Assembly: GCA_030374765.1 (NCBI GenBank) | Contig: JARGXX010000115.1 | Span: forward strand, 434,001-498,000 | DNA: 64,000 bases | DNA from: Agarophyton chilense | Lineage: Eukaryota > Rhodophyta > Florideophyceae > Gracilariales > Gracilariaceae | Direction of reading: 5' to 3' | In this document: positions 43,641 through 55,451 of the stretch, one piece after another | How the letters are laid out: each line of letters begins with the position of its first letter | Numbering within the stretch: position 1 is the stretch's first letter | Made by a program: the position numbers and the translations under genes | The notes under the pieces: generated by a model | Databases searched by the model: none | Told to the model about the DNA's origin: nothing | The model's input: the letters and a program-made list of their open reading frames with translations, nothing else

Positions 43641-43943
43641 TCGGTATTATCGGATGGGTAGGGAGGTGAGCAAGGTGCCAACGAACTCACTCCGCTTGCC
43701 GAGATGCGGATCAAGGATAGCGGCATCACGAAAGTGAGGCGTCGAGCAACTATGGCCCTGCTGTGTCTCGTGCGTTCTCGAAAAGCGGATGCAACTAAAC
43801 TGCTCGCAGCTCTTTTCATGCGTATGGTGCAGTATAGAGCAATGGAAGAGACGCTGTACACCGAACGACTCTGACAAGTGAGCTCTATTTGGTTTAACTT
43901 GCAAGCTCTAGAGGATTCTATGTATTTGAAGCGGTTTTGATTT

Positions 43944-44819
43944 GTGGAAGCCGATATATACAGGATCGTTAACAGGTTGTCCTGGCCTGCCAGTAAGAAT
44001 TCTACTGCAAGAAGACGTTTCATAACTAACGCTGTGTTCTTGATCTGTGTCTTGTATAGAAGGCTGGGTACGATTAGCAGGTGGTGGGATCTGGAAGAAG
44101 AGTTTGGTATGAGAGCCCCAGCGTTAAATAAGATCTTCTACGAAGCGCTAGAATTCATGTTCGATCGTTTTAATAAAGTTATGACAGAGTATCGAGATGA
44201 GTTCATACAAGAGCGCGCTGGTTTGTATGTGGAACGCGTGAAACAGGCAGGTGCTCCCCTGCAGAGCTGTGTTGGGTTCACCGATGGTACGAATATATAT
44301 ATCGCGCGGCCTAAACGGAGACAACAGAGAGCCACTTTCAGTGGCCACAATCACAGAAACTGCCTTAAGATTCAAGCCATAAGTCTACCGGATGGCCTCA
44401 TCTTAAACTTATATGGTCCTGTTGGAGGAAGCCGTCATGATATGACGCTATACAGAAGGTAAAATATAGCTGATGTTCTCCAAAGATTGCTACTAGATGG
44501 CGGCCGACAGTTTTACTTATATGGGGACCCGGCCTAGGTTCTTCGAAGCTATTTGCAAGTCGGATTTCAACGTGCGTCTTTGACGAAAGAAAAAAAGGAT
44601 TTCAACAAGCAAATGTCTGCTTGTAGGATAGCTCTGGAGTGGGCGTTCAAAGACATCGAGATGTTCTTTATTCATGTGGACGCGCCACGAAAATTAGGTC
44701 TCCTACGGACTCCTGTTGGCCTTTTGGTACCATGTGGCTGCTATTCTTTGGAACATGCGAACTTGCTTGTATATCTCCCAAAGCTCGCACTTCTTCAAAT
44801 GCACACCACCGTCGCTTGA
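43944..44819 (+). pseudogene. PIF/Harbinger transposase
   Basis: DDE transposase of the Harbinger superfamily. Recognised by VGFTDGTNIYIARP (first Asp), SRHDMTLYRR, FYLYGDPA (second Asp region) and RIALEWAFKDI (Glu), plus FSGHNHRNCLKIQAIS. One frame from 43944 (GTG; no ATG nearby) to the TGA at 44817, broken by TAA 44460 and TAG 44535. An upstream open stretch (about 43700-43875, MALLCLVRSRKADATK) may be an earlier exon. It faces the Myb-like ORF, the usual two-gene arrangement of these transposons. Confidence 0.82.
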
Positions 44820-44961
44820 GACTAACCTGAGCACCATGGGTGCCCTAAATAACTAGAGAGCCTTTACAAAGCCTACGTTGGGCTCATCACAAGCTCTTCG
44901 CGCGGGCCAGCATTCCCCGAATGGGCGCGCGCTCCTCGTTGGCAGAATTAAACACACAAAA

Positions 44962-45846
44962 TTAGTTTTCTTTGGCCTGTAAGTCCCTGATTAACTCCAA
45001 CGTAGAACTTTGGACCTCCAATCCCAATCGACGCTCGGCTGCAGCCTCCGCAGACCTCTTCTTCTCCCCTGAAAACCATTGCGCCTCCAAATCCACCCTA
45101 CACTTCTCGATATCATTACGGTCCTCTGCAGCAATTGCTTCCGTCTCAATACGGTGCTCTTCTAGCACAATGCCCTTTTCCTCGAAGTCTAACCGCTTTT
45201 CGTCACGACCTTCCTGCCGACCAAGCAGACTTAAACGCTCCACCTCCGCTTTCTCGATCACTGAAATAGCTCGGCTCATATCCGTTGTCGCTTGGGTATG
45301 ACTTGTTTTCTGCTTCTTCGGCGTTCTTGCCTCCCCATCCCCATCCGGACTTCCACGTGTTGAAGCTCTGGCCATTGCCATGTCCCTTACCTGTTCCCCT
45401 GCAGTAAGAAGTGTGGCTTCTTTATCTGACGCCTCCGCTTTGGCTTTTGCCTTTTCGTCCTTGAAGTCATCGATTTCCGTGATTAGATCTTGACATAGCT
45501 GCTCGTACTCTCCGTATTCTTCCCCACCGCCAGAGGCAGCCACATTATTACCATCATCCTTCCTGAACTTGTTCATCAAGAGCTTGAAACGGTCTGGGCA
45601 ATGTTTTCCATCCGTCTTCCAACTTACCAACTCGGTAGTGTTGAATTGCTTTGCCACTTCTTCGAATAGCACCAACGTTTGCCCGTGTGGTGTGCGATGT
45701 GCCCCTGCTGCTTGTACCTCTTTCAGAAGAGCCACATCGAGGTTTGCTGTGAACTTGCGACGAGCAGGGCCGTTACGAGTGGCCGGATTGCTCCCAGGCT
45801 GCGCGGCATCAGTAGAGGGCTGCATGTATTTGGGCTGGGGGGGCAT
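44962..45846 (-). CDS. Myb/SANT-like protein of Harbinger element
   Basis: 294-residue intact ORF convergent with the transposase, 140 bp apart. Residues about 28-95 form a Myb/SANT-like domain (FTANLDVALLKEVQAAGAH, SWKTDGKHCPDRFKLLMNKF) of the type encoded by the second gene of PIF/Harbinger elements. In known members that protein helps the transposase enter the nucleus and bind the ends. The rest is charged and helical (long Glu/Lys/Arg heptad-like stretch 200-290), typical of a coiled coil. The start is taken at ATG 45846. A longer N-terminus from ATG 45929 (MSTIENQPPTRQAP) lies one base out of frame across a C7 run at about 45840, so the natural start may be there. Confidence 0.78.
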   Translation of the reverse strand: MPPQPKYMQPSTDAAQPGSNPATRNGPARRKFTANLDVALLKEVQAAGAHRTPHGQTLVLFEEVAKQFNTTELVSWKTDGKHCPDRFKLLMNKFRKDDGNNVAASGGGEEYGEYEQLCQDLITEIDDFKDEKAKAKAEASDKEATLLTAGEQVRDMAMARASTRGSPDGDGEARTPKKQKTSHTQATTDMSRAISVIEKAEVERLSLLGRQEGRDEKRLDFEEKGIVLEEHRIETEAIAAEDRNDIEKCRVDLEAQWFSGEKKRSAEAAAERRLGLEVQSSTLELIRDLQAKEN

Positions 45847-45915
45847 TGATGCTGGTGTTCCGTCTCAGGAACGACAACCGCCCCTGATGGGGCTTGTCGA
45901 GTAGGGGGCTGGTTT

Positions 45916-46479
45916 TCAATGGTTGACATGGTTGTGGAGCAAAACCCGGCGACGGGAAGTGCTCTCAAGGTGTTCGAAGCCTTGCTCCCTGGGGGAGGCA
46001 GACTCAGAGACAGAGCCCTCTGTTCCACCCGTAGTGTGGGGTGTGACTCCCACGGGGGATTCCGGCAGTACCGACGGAGGTGAGGGGTAGAAACCGTTGG
46101 ATCGGGAATGGGTATGGGTATCCCAAAGAATGGGGGAAAATCCGGCGAAGAGGAAAAACGGGCGAGGGTCGGGCACTAACAGGCACCGGACCCGAGAACC
46201 AGAAAAGGGGCGAAACAACAAAAGAAACCCAATACAGGGGCGAAAACCTGTCCTCGAAGGGAAACACAAAAAACACGCAACAAGTAAGCAGAACCCCCAC
46301 GGGGTATCGTGCACGCAGGTCGTCTGAGCGGTCCCAAGGGGGTGGTTGCACGGAACCCAAACGTGGGCACTCTCCAAGTGGAGTCGTGTCCCTACGCAGG
46401 CGTTGCTAACCAGAGCCCGTTCCGGGTTGTAAGGCCGAAACGATGGCGACGAAGAACCTCTAAAGGTATCGAAGACCAA
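45916..46479 (-). CDS. hypothetical 187-residue ORF
   Basis: Open frame just upstream of the Myb-like gene, rich in Phe, Pro and Ser with a hydrophobic stretch (GFCLLVACFLCFPS, FLLLFRPF). No family recognised. Probably leader or intron sequence of the Harbinger element and not a protein. Confidence 0.15.
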   Translation of the reverse strand: MVFDTFRGSSSPSFRPYNPERALVSNACVGTRLHLESAHVWVPCNHPLGTAQTTCVHDTPWGFCLLVACFLCFPSRTGFRPCIGFLLLFRPFSGSRVRCLLVPDPRPFFLFAGFSPILWDTHTHSRSNGFYPSPPSVLPESPVGVTPHTTGGTEGSVSESASPREQGFEHLESTSRRRVLLHNHVNH

Positions 46480-47146
46480 CCTTAATTACCCTTTACTTTG
46501 AGCTTCGGACTGTCAGATCTCGTCTCCCTAAGTAGGGCCCACTAACTAAACTCTACAGTAGTGCACACCTGCTCAGGGCCATACACATGGAGATCCCATT
46601 GTCAGGGCCTAAAAATCCAACGTTCTAACAAATATCCGAAAAATCGGTGCCAAAATTAAGCCACGTGTATCACGGGGCCAATCCAACCATGGGCCATCCG
46701 AATTTTCCCTTCATAGGCGAATTCTAACCAGAAAACAGTGCCACCTCAGCACACCTTAGTGGGGATCATAGTCATAACCCTCGGAGGGTTCAACCCTCAT
46801 TCTATGAGTTGCATCTTCAAGTATCCCCTAACTGGGCGTTGCTCTGCAATGGTGGTGGTGGTACAGGCTGTGAGAAGTCGGGTAGGGCCTGTGTGTGGGA
46901 TACGGAAAAGCCACTTCGGTAGAAACGGGCAGATACCGGAATTCCGGTCGACGATATCGGTGGGGGTTGGCTAACCCTAATTTGGGACCGAAGCTTCTAC
47001 CGAAAGATTGCCGAACGACACCGGCCAAAACCCAGTAATATCCAATATTAATAACTGTTCTTTGGAAAACAAGAAGGAAAAGGGAACTGAAAATTGCCAC
47101 CTGCAAATATTACAGAAAGTATAAAACACGCACAAAAACAAACAAA
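46480..47146. other. no gene recognised
   Basis: Leads into the copia gag at 47147. A TATAAAA-like motif (AGTATAAAAC) at about 47118 may belong to that element's promoter or leader. Confidence 0.3.
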
Positions 47147-49005
47147 ATGGATATGGAGGAGAAAAATCTGTCTAAAATTGAGAAACAGAACGAAGACAAC
47201 TTCTATTCATGGAAACTCAGAATGATGAATTATTTGAAAAAGAAGAATTATTGGAAGGCAGTTCAGAAAACAGAAAAAAACTCTACTGCAAATGAAAAGG
47301 CTTTGATAAATATCAGCCTTTCAGTAGACGACATTCAAATTGTTTATGTCGAATCGGCTAAAACGAGAACAGAAGCATGGAATGCATTATCAGAAGTTTA
47401 CGAAAACAAAGGAATGGCAAACAAAATGGATTTAGAAGAAAAATTTATTTCAACGAATCTTAAAGAAGGAGGTTCCGCAATAGAACATATTGAACAACTG
47501 AAACGTTTAAAATCAGATTAAATCAACTGGAGGTTCAAAAATCAAAAGTAGAATATATTATGCGACTACTACGAAGTCTACCAAAATCATACGAAAGTCT
47601 TGTTGTAACACTAGAAAATATGGACGAAAAATTATCAATCGAAAAGCTTCAAGCCAGAATCTTTCAAGAAGAGTCTAGAAAAAATTCTACATCAGAAAAG
47701 CAACAAAACGAAAATTTCGTTCAAAGAAAATATGAAAACAGAGATACAGAATTTCGTTTCGTCTGTCAGTATTCTCAGAAACAAGGACATATAATTCGAA
47801 ATTTTCGCACGAAAAGGAGAGATGAAAAAAAATGGTATATACAAAAATAGAAACCAGACTTGATATTCAACAAACGGATCAAGTTATACAGGTAAAAGGG
47901 TTGGAAACCTTTTAATGGCTGGAAAAGAAGACTCAGAACTGTTAGGAACATGGTACTAGGATTCAAGAGCGTCATTTCACATGACAAACAATCAATGGTG
48001 GTTTGCAACTAACAGTGTACGGAAAATTGACCCCGTAAGGATTAGACTTGGGGATGGAACCAAAGTCACTTCAAACATCAAAACAAATGTTGAAATGTAT
48101 AAAACTAGAAATAGAAAAACTGAAGTTTAAAAATTATACGATGTACTGCATGTACCCGGAATTGCTGCTAATATTTTATCTATTGGACAAATCGATGAAC
48201 GTTATCATACTGTTCACTTTCAGAAAGGGTCATGCAGAACAATTTCCAAACAAAACAAAAAAACAATTTTAAACCTTCAAAAGGAATCATCAACGTACTG
48301 CTTCAAAGCCTACAAAACTAAGGAAATAGTTATTTCGAATATGCTGCCGCACAGGAAAGTTTTGAAATATGACATGCCAGAATAGGACACACTAGAGAAT
48401 CAGTTTTAAATCAAATATTTTCAAAACAAACTGCTACTGGAATACCATCGAAAAGAGAACCAGAGAAAGGAAAAACTGCAAGGGATGTGTGCTTGGAAAA
48501 ACGGTTCCAAAGTCATTTAAACCTCTTAACAATTTTAAAGCAAAATCAAAACTGTAATTAATTCACACAGACCTCTGTGGTCCTTAAGAAACTCTATCAA
48601 AAGGGGAAAAATATTATTCTATCACGTTAACAGATGATTACACTAGGAAATCGTACGTCTATTTCATGAAAACAAAAGACGAAACGGGGCCGAGAGGCAG
48701 TACAGACAGCAAACAAAATCAGAAATATTATTCCAACAAAATCTTTAAAAGTCATGAGTCCTGAAGAACAATGGTCTGGAACGAAACCGAACCATTCCAA
48801 TCCAATTATTTTTGGATGTATGGCCTACGTTTTTATTCCAAGGGTAAAACAAACAAAATGGAATGCTAAATCAAGACTATGCGCTTTTATTGGATACGAA
48901 TGGAAAATATACAGATTAATGGACATTGGTACGAAAAGGGTTATAGTAAGCACAAATGCACAGTTTTTAGAGCTTCTGAAGAACAATGTTTTTGAAGTGA
49001 GATTG
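47147..49005 (+). pseudogene. decayed Ty1/copia element (gag to integrase)
   Basis: AT-richer than its neighbours. Gag of the UBN2 type: NFYSWKLRMMNYLKKKNYW, EAWNALSEVYENKG, then after a frameshift LRSLPKSYESLVVTLENM. The zinc knuckle is decayed (CQYSQKQGHII). Protease region near 47960 reads DSRASFHMTNNQWWF, followed by YDVLHVPGIAANILSIGQ. The end of integrase is at 48754-49000 (EEQWSGTKPNHSNPIIFGCM, NAKSRLCAFIGYEW). Many stops. It ends where the next copia-type copy begins at about 49010. Confidence 0.8.
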
Positions 49006-49009
49006 CTTC

Positions 49010-51566
49010 TGTGTTTCGCCCGTATGATGATGGTCACAATCCCGTACCGACTACTTCGTCCAATTCTCAACCTCTGTCTGCGATTGGTGCTCTGATTCCC
49101 CCTCGCAACTACAGAAGCAATTGCTGTCATGGCCCAAAGAGACTGTCACCTACGATGAAGAATCCCTGCGACATTTGCGACAAGTATGGTCACCGGAAGA
49201 GAAACCTTAACACCGATAGTTCCTCACCACCCCATGTCAAAAGTTTCGACGCTCCTATATCGTCTCCAAAAGGTCTCACTGGCTCTGTTGGTGACACCAA
49301 GGCTACAAGATATGAAAACCAAACGGTTTCATTTCAATCAGCTTCCCTCGTCGGCTCTACAGCCACTTTCATGCTGGTCCTGAACCCGAACGGCTTGGTC
49401 CTCTTGTAGACAACGGCGCACCATACCCGGAAATCGGCAAAGTGAAATTACGACTACTGTCCCAAGAACTCAGCGTTCCTGCAGATGGCACACTGGACAG
49501 GATTCACGATTCCTTAGACGGACATAACAGATGGCAGTATGGCTCTGACTAGAACGCAAGCCCTCAACGAAGAATCCTTGGCTCAGTAATCATGACGGCC
49601 ACATCAGACAATGGAGCCGTCATCGAGATCACTCAATTAGTTTTGGAAGTATCCTCGCAACGAGTGATCAGTAGAAGTGTCACCAGTAAGACCAACATCG
49701 TTAATCTTGGACGTAATGCACCGTGTTTCAAAATTTCAGGAGAGCGTGATTCGATATGCATCGGCGTAGGGATCTTTAGTTACATTCCGATTGAGAGGTT
49801 CACCTCTTGTAAAAGGTACCCCGGTTTTACTTTATACAGGTTATCGTCTGTCACCCTAGAGAAGTCACCTTGGTATGATGTCAAAGCCATTGTGGATAAA
49901 GTCCACAAACATTTCTGCGGACATGCATGTTTCAGTGACTTCAAGCTACTGTTGCAACGCAATGGTCTATGGAACAATACGGTTTCAAGGTATGTTTCTG
50001 ACATCGTGGATAGCTGCACAGCCTGTCGATTAACTACAGTTCCTTCTCCAACTCGGAAAGTTTCGATAAGCACTCTCGCGAAGTCATTTAATGGATTAGT
50101 GCGTGTCCATCACTTTTTTTCTGGAGCAACTGTGTGTTATGCACATTATGGACCTGGAGTACAGACACTCCACGGCCCATGTTGTGTCCACAACTGCCTT
50201 TCGAGAAGCGCACATAGAATTTGAAGCAAGTTGGGTGTCGGCTTTCTGATACCCCGATTCCATACGTGGCGACAAAGCCTTCATAGTCGCCGCATTTCGA
50301 GATTATTGTGACCGTCTCGCAATACCCTGCACCCCGTTGCACCCTGCCTTCATGCGAAAAACGCAATAAAGTCGAAACATATGATCATAAGAAGCGTGTT
50401 TCTCCGCCTCAAGGCAGAGGCTGGCGACAATTTTGATCCTATTCTAACGGCCTAAAAATCTGTGACCATCTCAAACGATCTCTACTGTAACGACCAACAC
50501 TTTTCATTCTAATTGAAAAAAGGGTTCACGAAACCTGTATAAAAAAGCCAATTGAAACCTTCATTCCTGCTGAAATAGTTGAATCAAGAGACCAGTTCAT
50601 TCCTAGAAGAAAGGAAGCCCGGATCCTCTATTCAAAATTGATCACCGAAGTACCCCTATTGACTCGAGATACTTTGAATGTCTTCATCAAGAAGGACAAA
50701 GAGAAAGGTAGTCAGTGGTCCACCCCGAAAACAGTAACATCTGTCGACACACTGGCACGCTCTGTCACGACCTCAGGTCAAAATGGCATAGAGATTACAG
50801 CTGCCTCTTAAGACGCTCAGTTTTCAATTCTAGATACTAGCTTTTCAAAACTAGTACAAGATGGCTTGGATGCCATCAACAAGAATGACATTTAGCCAGT
50901 GCTACTAATCATCAATGAGACCGAGCACAGCCGAGATGATGCTGACTGTCATGGCTTCTTCACCAACTTTGATGGTAATGACTGTGGGAACAAAGCCAAC
51001 GTTGGAGATAGGGTCGAAGTCTCCTGGCCTCTTGGCAACACCTATTTCACAGTGACTGTGTACTCTGAAGCTACTGACCGGCATTCCAATTTATACTACT
51101 ACGATGTGGATCGGGAGTGCTTGATAGAATAAATGAAATCAAGAACTAAACTGAAAGCTTGCCTGCAAACTCAAGCTAAGTGCCTATGCCACTGGAAGTG
51201 ATAAGCAAAGAAGACACAGTCATCAAATCAATGCGTGATTACTTCGAAAACAAGCCTTTCCTTCAGCATCAGGGGCAAGGGTTTGATCAGTATCCAATTC
51301 ACAATGCTTATACCAAAAAAGAAGGCTGCTTCCCCAAAACTGGTAAGCCAGTGTTTCGCTGGCTTGCGGCACCCGGCTCCAACATAATAAGAAGTCAAAA
51401 CCTTTATAATATCAGACATAGTGATGACGGGTCCCTGAAGCTTTAAGCCCATATCGCACCGCATTAGAATGAAGATGAAAGGAAAGATGATATCAGAAAA
51501 GACTGAGCCACTTGTTCCTTCACCGGTTTGCGCATCCAGCTGACGATAAAGTGATGGGACTAGATT
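49010..51566 (+). pseudogene. copia-type element, gag end to start of RT
   Basis: Another copy of the 62606-type lineage, truncated in gag. Knuckle CDICDKYGHRKR; protease VDNGAPYPEIG near 49410; integrase zinc region CGHACFSDFKLLLQRNGLW; remains of the core. The linker (KGSQWSTPKTVTSV near 50720) precedes a Tudor/SH3-like patch (VGDRVEVSWPLGN, YYYDVDRECLIE, 51002-51130). RT opens at about 51180 with AHIAPHXNEDERKDDIRKD, matching KGRIVPHGNRDDEKD of the 31288 element. Interrupted by an LTR at 51567. Confidence 0.78.
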
Positions 51567-51794
51567 TGATGCCGCAAGAGTTGACAGTATTTGAATTGGT
51601 ATCGAACTACAAATTGAATAGATACTGATTTAATACCTACTGTAGTACTTGAATTGAGACTCTGATATGTCTCCTGCTGAGATAGACTGTCAAGAGTATG
51701 TGAGTTGGTACTAGCAGGTTTACAACTCTTGAAGAGTATATAAAGAAATCGGACGAGCTCAGGACTTGAGAGTTCCGTCAGTCCTGTTTCAACA
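51567..51794 (+). repeat. solo LTR (228 bp), plus orientation
   Basis: Starts TGATGCCGCAAG and ends GTTTCAACA, with TATATAAAG at about 51739. An inverted copy of equal length is at 53505-53732. It lies inside the copia-type RT. A target duplication is not evident. Confidence 0.7.
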
Positions 51795-52010
51795 TGAAGT
51801 CGCTTCATGGCTGGACGCTACAAAAGGCCGATTTAGCAGCTGCTTTTCTACAAACGGGAGAGACAAAGAGGAATGCATACTTAAGGCCACCAAAAGAAAG
51901 TATCATGAACTCTACTCCTGTCTGGTTAATCTTGGCTGCTGCCTATGGATTGGTTAATGCCACCCACCGCGAAGTGGCTGATTGCGTCTGATATCGTGAT
52001 TCCAAAAATC
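51795..52010 (+). pseudogene. copia-type RT, middle fragment
   Basis: KSLHGWTLQKADLAAAFLQT carries the first RT Asp (KAD); then YLRPPKES and LAAAYGLVNATHREVADC. The reading stops at DSKN and resumes after the chromovirus LTR at 52793. Confidence 0.8.
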
Positions 52011-52792
52011 GTGTAGGACAACGCTTGGAGCGGAGACACCACGAAGATGTTCGGGATCTTCCTCTCTTGAGAGACACGCCTCAGGCTGAGGAGACGAGTC
52101 CCAGCGGAGCACAGGTACAGAGCCACTCTGGAAAGTCACGACGGAGTCGGTTGTAAGACCGAGGCCAATCCGGTGGGATAAACCTAGAGTGTTTAGGGGA
52201 GCACGGCACAGTCCGGGGTGTGACCAATCCTGGGCGGAGCAGTACCATGGCGATTGTCGGAAAAGGAGCTAGGAAACATTAGTATGAGGTGAACGAGCGC
52301 GGTGAGTGGGGCGGCTACTTCCGAGAGCCAAAACAGAGAACAAGAGGAAAACGGGGGCGAAACGCTATACAGGGGCGAGACTACGACAAGTGTCGGAGAT
52401 TAAATATGAACCCACGGTGGTAGTAGCACTCTGGTCGACAGAGGGGTGTATGAACTAACGTGCGACAAGCTCTCACGCAGTATGCGGTGAAGATGCGCCA
52501 AAGGCGAAAATTTCAGAGTGCTAAGACTCCCTCCTTGGTCTCCCAAGAGGGTGTTTACTGGGGAGCAGTGCTCAACCTCCTAAGTAGTGTGGCGCGCGGC
52601 CCCTGACAGTGGGTGCGTGCCCGAAAAATAGAGACTAAATAGCGATAGCGTAGCTAAATAAATACTGAAAATTACTAAATAATACTAACCATTAGGTAGA
52701 ATCCGCGCCACGTGTGGCACTCCTCGCACTCGAGCGTCGGCATTCGTGCTGTCCACGTGTTCCACCAGTGTGCACCTCCGGTCCTAACCGAC
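52011..52792 (-). repeat. solo chromovirus LTR
   Basis: Reverse complement of about 9442-10220, with scattered differences. Flanks are AATCG on the left and, inside or after the right end, AACCG, which may be a target duplication with one change. Removing it joins the RT codons of DSKN(R)QLFYQ in frame, so it is an insertion. Confidence 0.85.
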
Positions 52793-53160
52793 AGCTCTTC
52801 TACCAGAAAGTGAATGGAAGACTGGTTCCGATAGTAGCGCAAATCGTTGATCTCAAGGTGGCTGGTGAAGAAGACCGTGCAAAAAGGTTCCTAGAAGCCT
52901 TCAATGATAACTCTAAGTTTGGCGTCATCAACAATAGCCCAAAAACCCTACGGCTCTTTGGAATTAACATTATCAAAAACAGTGACTACATCATCGAGAC
53001 AAACGCCGAAGACAAGCTGGATGGTGTCATGAAATATCCTATTTTGTGTCTGCGACGAAAAGAGTCTGCAGTAAGCCTTAATAAGATTGTAAAGTCCTCA
53101 TTTGCATCAATCAACAGCTTATTAAGCTTGGTAGGGACTATTGCTTCACCGCAGTGCTGA
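52793..53160 (+). pseudogene. copia-type RT, C-terminal fragment
   Basis: LFYQKVNGRLVPIVAQIVDL corresponds to the segment leading into the YVDD box (one Asp missing: IVDLKVAGEEDRA). It continues with LRLFGINIIKNSDYIIE and SFASINSLLSLVGTIASPQC. The frame ends at a TGA at 53158. No RNase H is seen after it. Confidence 0.75.
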
Positions 53161-53504
53161 TTCTATAACTTAAGGGTTGCAATAGTTGTATTACAATGCA
53201 GATGGCATCTACAGTCCATAAATATGGCCATGTTGGTAACAATAGTCATGTGACCAGACCATATGAGCACGTGGGATGCTCAGCTGCCTCAAGTCTCCGT
53301 TAGTACCGACTACTCTTCAATATTCATGTATGGAGTGGATTAGAGTATCTGAACTGCATTGGTCGTTGAATGAGAGTGCGTAGGATTTCCAATTTACATC
53401 TGGAGAGGCCTGTCGTGATCATTGGCGCCCCACTGCTATCAACGGTGGGCCGCTATGTGTGTCATTCATGTTGGTGACATTAAGTTAGATGAGGATTTTG
53501 GTGG
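53161..53504. other. no gene recognised
   Basis: Spacer between the copia RT fragment and the inverted solo LTR. Confidence 0.3.
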
Positions 53505-53732
53505 TGTTGAAACACGACTGACCGAACTCTCAAGTCCTGAGCTCATCCGATTTCTTTATATACTCTTCAGGAGTTGTAAACCTGCTAGAAACAACTCACA
53601 TATTCTTCACAGCCTAATTCAGCAGGAGACATATCAGAGTCTCAATTCAAGTACCATAGTATATATTAAATCAGTATCTATTCAATTTGTCGTGCGATAC
53701 CAATTCAAATACTGTCAAATCTTGCGGCATCA
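53505..53732 (-). repeat. solo LTR (228 bp), minus orientation
   Basis: Inverted copy of 51567-51794 (starts TGTTGAAACA, ends GCGGCATCA on the plus strand). No matching direct flanks found. Confidence 0.7.
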
Positions 53733-53744
53733 AATATGGTCACA

Positions 53745-55393
53745 TCAGGTGAGGCCGAAGACGATCTTGGCCCGGGCTTGGGAAAAAATAGGGATTGTGG
53801 AGTTGTCCCCGAGTTCGGTTGAAGGGGCATCGGAAGGGAGGAGATTTAGCTCACAAGTGTTTGGCGAGGATAGGGAGAGGAAGGCATATGATGCTCCGGG
53901 GTCGAGATGAAAGGCCATCTGAGTTCCGTTGAGGGTGTCCTCGTAGATCATCTCGCCTTGAGAGGAGTTATCCACTGCTGAGAGCGTTGGAACCGAAGGA
54001 CTCTCGGACAAAATAGCACCTGTCTGCAGATTATCTAGTTTTTTGAACGATTGGGGGGCATTCGGCGAGAAGCTGGGGGTCCAGAGCGGCCGCAAGGGTT
54101 TGGATCGCTCCAAGGTTCTCCCCAGCACATGCGCCTCTCACGTGCTGGGTAGTTTCGGTTTTGGAGCTGGTTTCGGAAGTCGGCTGGGCCCCACGAGACG
54201 GCTGTGGAATTTTTTTGGATGAGCGATGGGTCCGGGAGAGTCTCCTGTATGGCCTCGGAAGGACGGACTGCCGGGATACGTCGCGAACCAGAAGACTGGG
54301 ACGGTGTCTGTTTTCGAGCTGACCAATTGCGATCGCCAGACTTCCACTTGGCTGCAATATGGAGGTTGCGGACAAAATTATAGACCTCTTCCATTGAAGT
54401 CGGAGAGCCTTCAGGGTGCGCCTTGGCTAGTTCATATCGAAAAGGTCTAGGTAAGGATAGTTGTGGACAAGTGAAAGCTTTGAATTTCGGAGTCTGGCAG
54501 ATATCATCAAGCTCCTGAAAGCGTGCAATGTGTGAATCCAGGGAGTTCTTCAGGCGGAATTGTATGAGAGCAACTCGTGCTGAGGCTAACTCCGTAGCTG
54601 GAACAAAGACTTTTGTCATTCCTCTCTGCAGCTGTTCCAGCGACCTAAATTCCTTCCCACTCTCTACCGCTCTCGAATGCCATAGATCCGCGGTGTCACG
54701 AAGGGGGCATATCGCTTAATCCACTTTTTGCGCGTCTGATATAAACGGGAATATCTTGGTGATCTTCCGAATGCCCGAAATGAAGGATCTAATTTCGATA
54801 GATGTCCTTTCTTCCGCCTTGGTGGAGTAGCTAAGGTTGTTAGATGATTTTAGGGCCGAGACCAGGGCGGCGTGCGACGATGGTGTGTCAGAGGCTCAGC
54901 GGTGCTCGTCTTCTGGACGGGAGTGAGGAATCTGAGCGGGTCAATGACGTTCCTCGTCCGGTGTTGGGGCGCCCTTGTATGTAGGAGCAGCCATATTGTG
55001 ACTCTCTCTGTCTGTCTCCTGCTTGTCAGCGAGAGGACGTTCGATTACAATAAAAAGTTCTCCTAGAAATCAGAGTTGGGTAGTAAGAACCTTATCACAT
55101 TCCCGAAGCTGTGCTGTGAGCGCTTCGATTGCAATATGTTGGTTCCACAATGAGCGGAGCATCGTGTTCGAGGTCGATTGTGGGTTGAGATAGCCGATGG
55201 GGCTTAGAGTTGATGATGGGGGAGTGTGAAGTGTGGGGCTCGGTTGCAGGTATTGGCGTGAATGCACTGGCTTGAGGGGAGAATGGGGGGTTGGGACCGT
55301 AGTGCCATCTGGTTGGGTGGTGGTCGTGCGGCGGGTAATGCGACCCGGCGCCCAAGAAGCAGAGTGGCTGCGAGAACCGCGTTCGAATGCCAT
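53745..55393 (-). pseudogene. Ty3/gypsy gag and protease fragment
   Basis: Gag likely starts at ATG 55393 (MAFERGSRSHSASWAPGR). A Pro/Ser/Thr-rich region leads to LRSLWNQHIAIEALTAQL. The capsid domain continues in shifting frames (FERGKEF-like area near 54650, then TELASARVALIQFRLKNSLD and HIARFQELDDIC at 54600-54480). A knuckle remnant is CWGENLG...CP near 54110. The protease motif is FHLDPGASYAFLS (Asp-Pro-Gly-Ala) near 53900. Cut at about 53745, so RT is absent. Confidence 0.72.
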
Positions 55394-55451
55394 GTTGAAT
55401 GGTGTGAGGGGTCCATTTTGGGGCGGGGAAAGAAACTTGGATGCTACCAAA

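Noticed and set aside
45916-46479. 187-codon ORF as a third Harbinger protein
   Set aside because: Biased Phe/Pro/Ser composition, no motif, and it lies where the leader of the Myb-like gene is expected. Kept only as a low-confidence entry.
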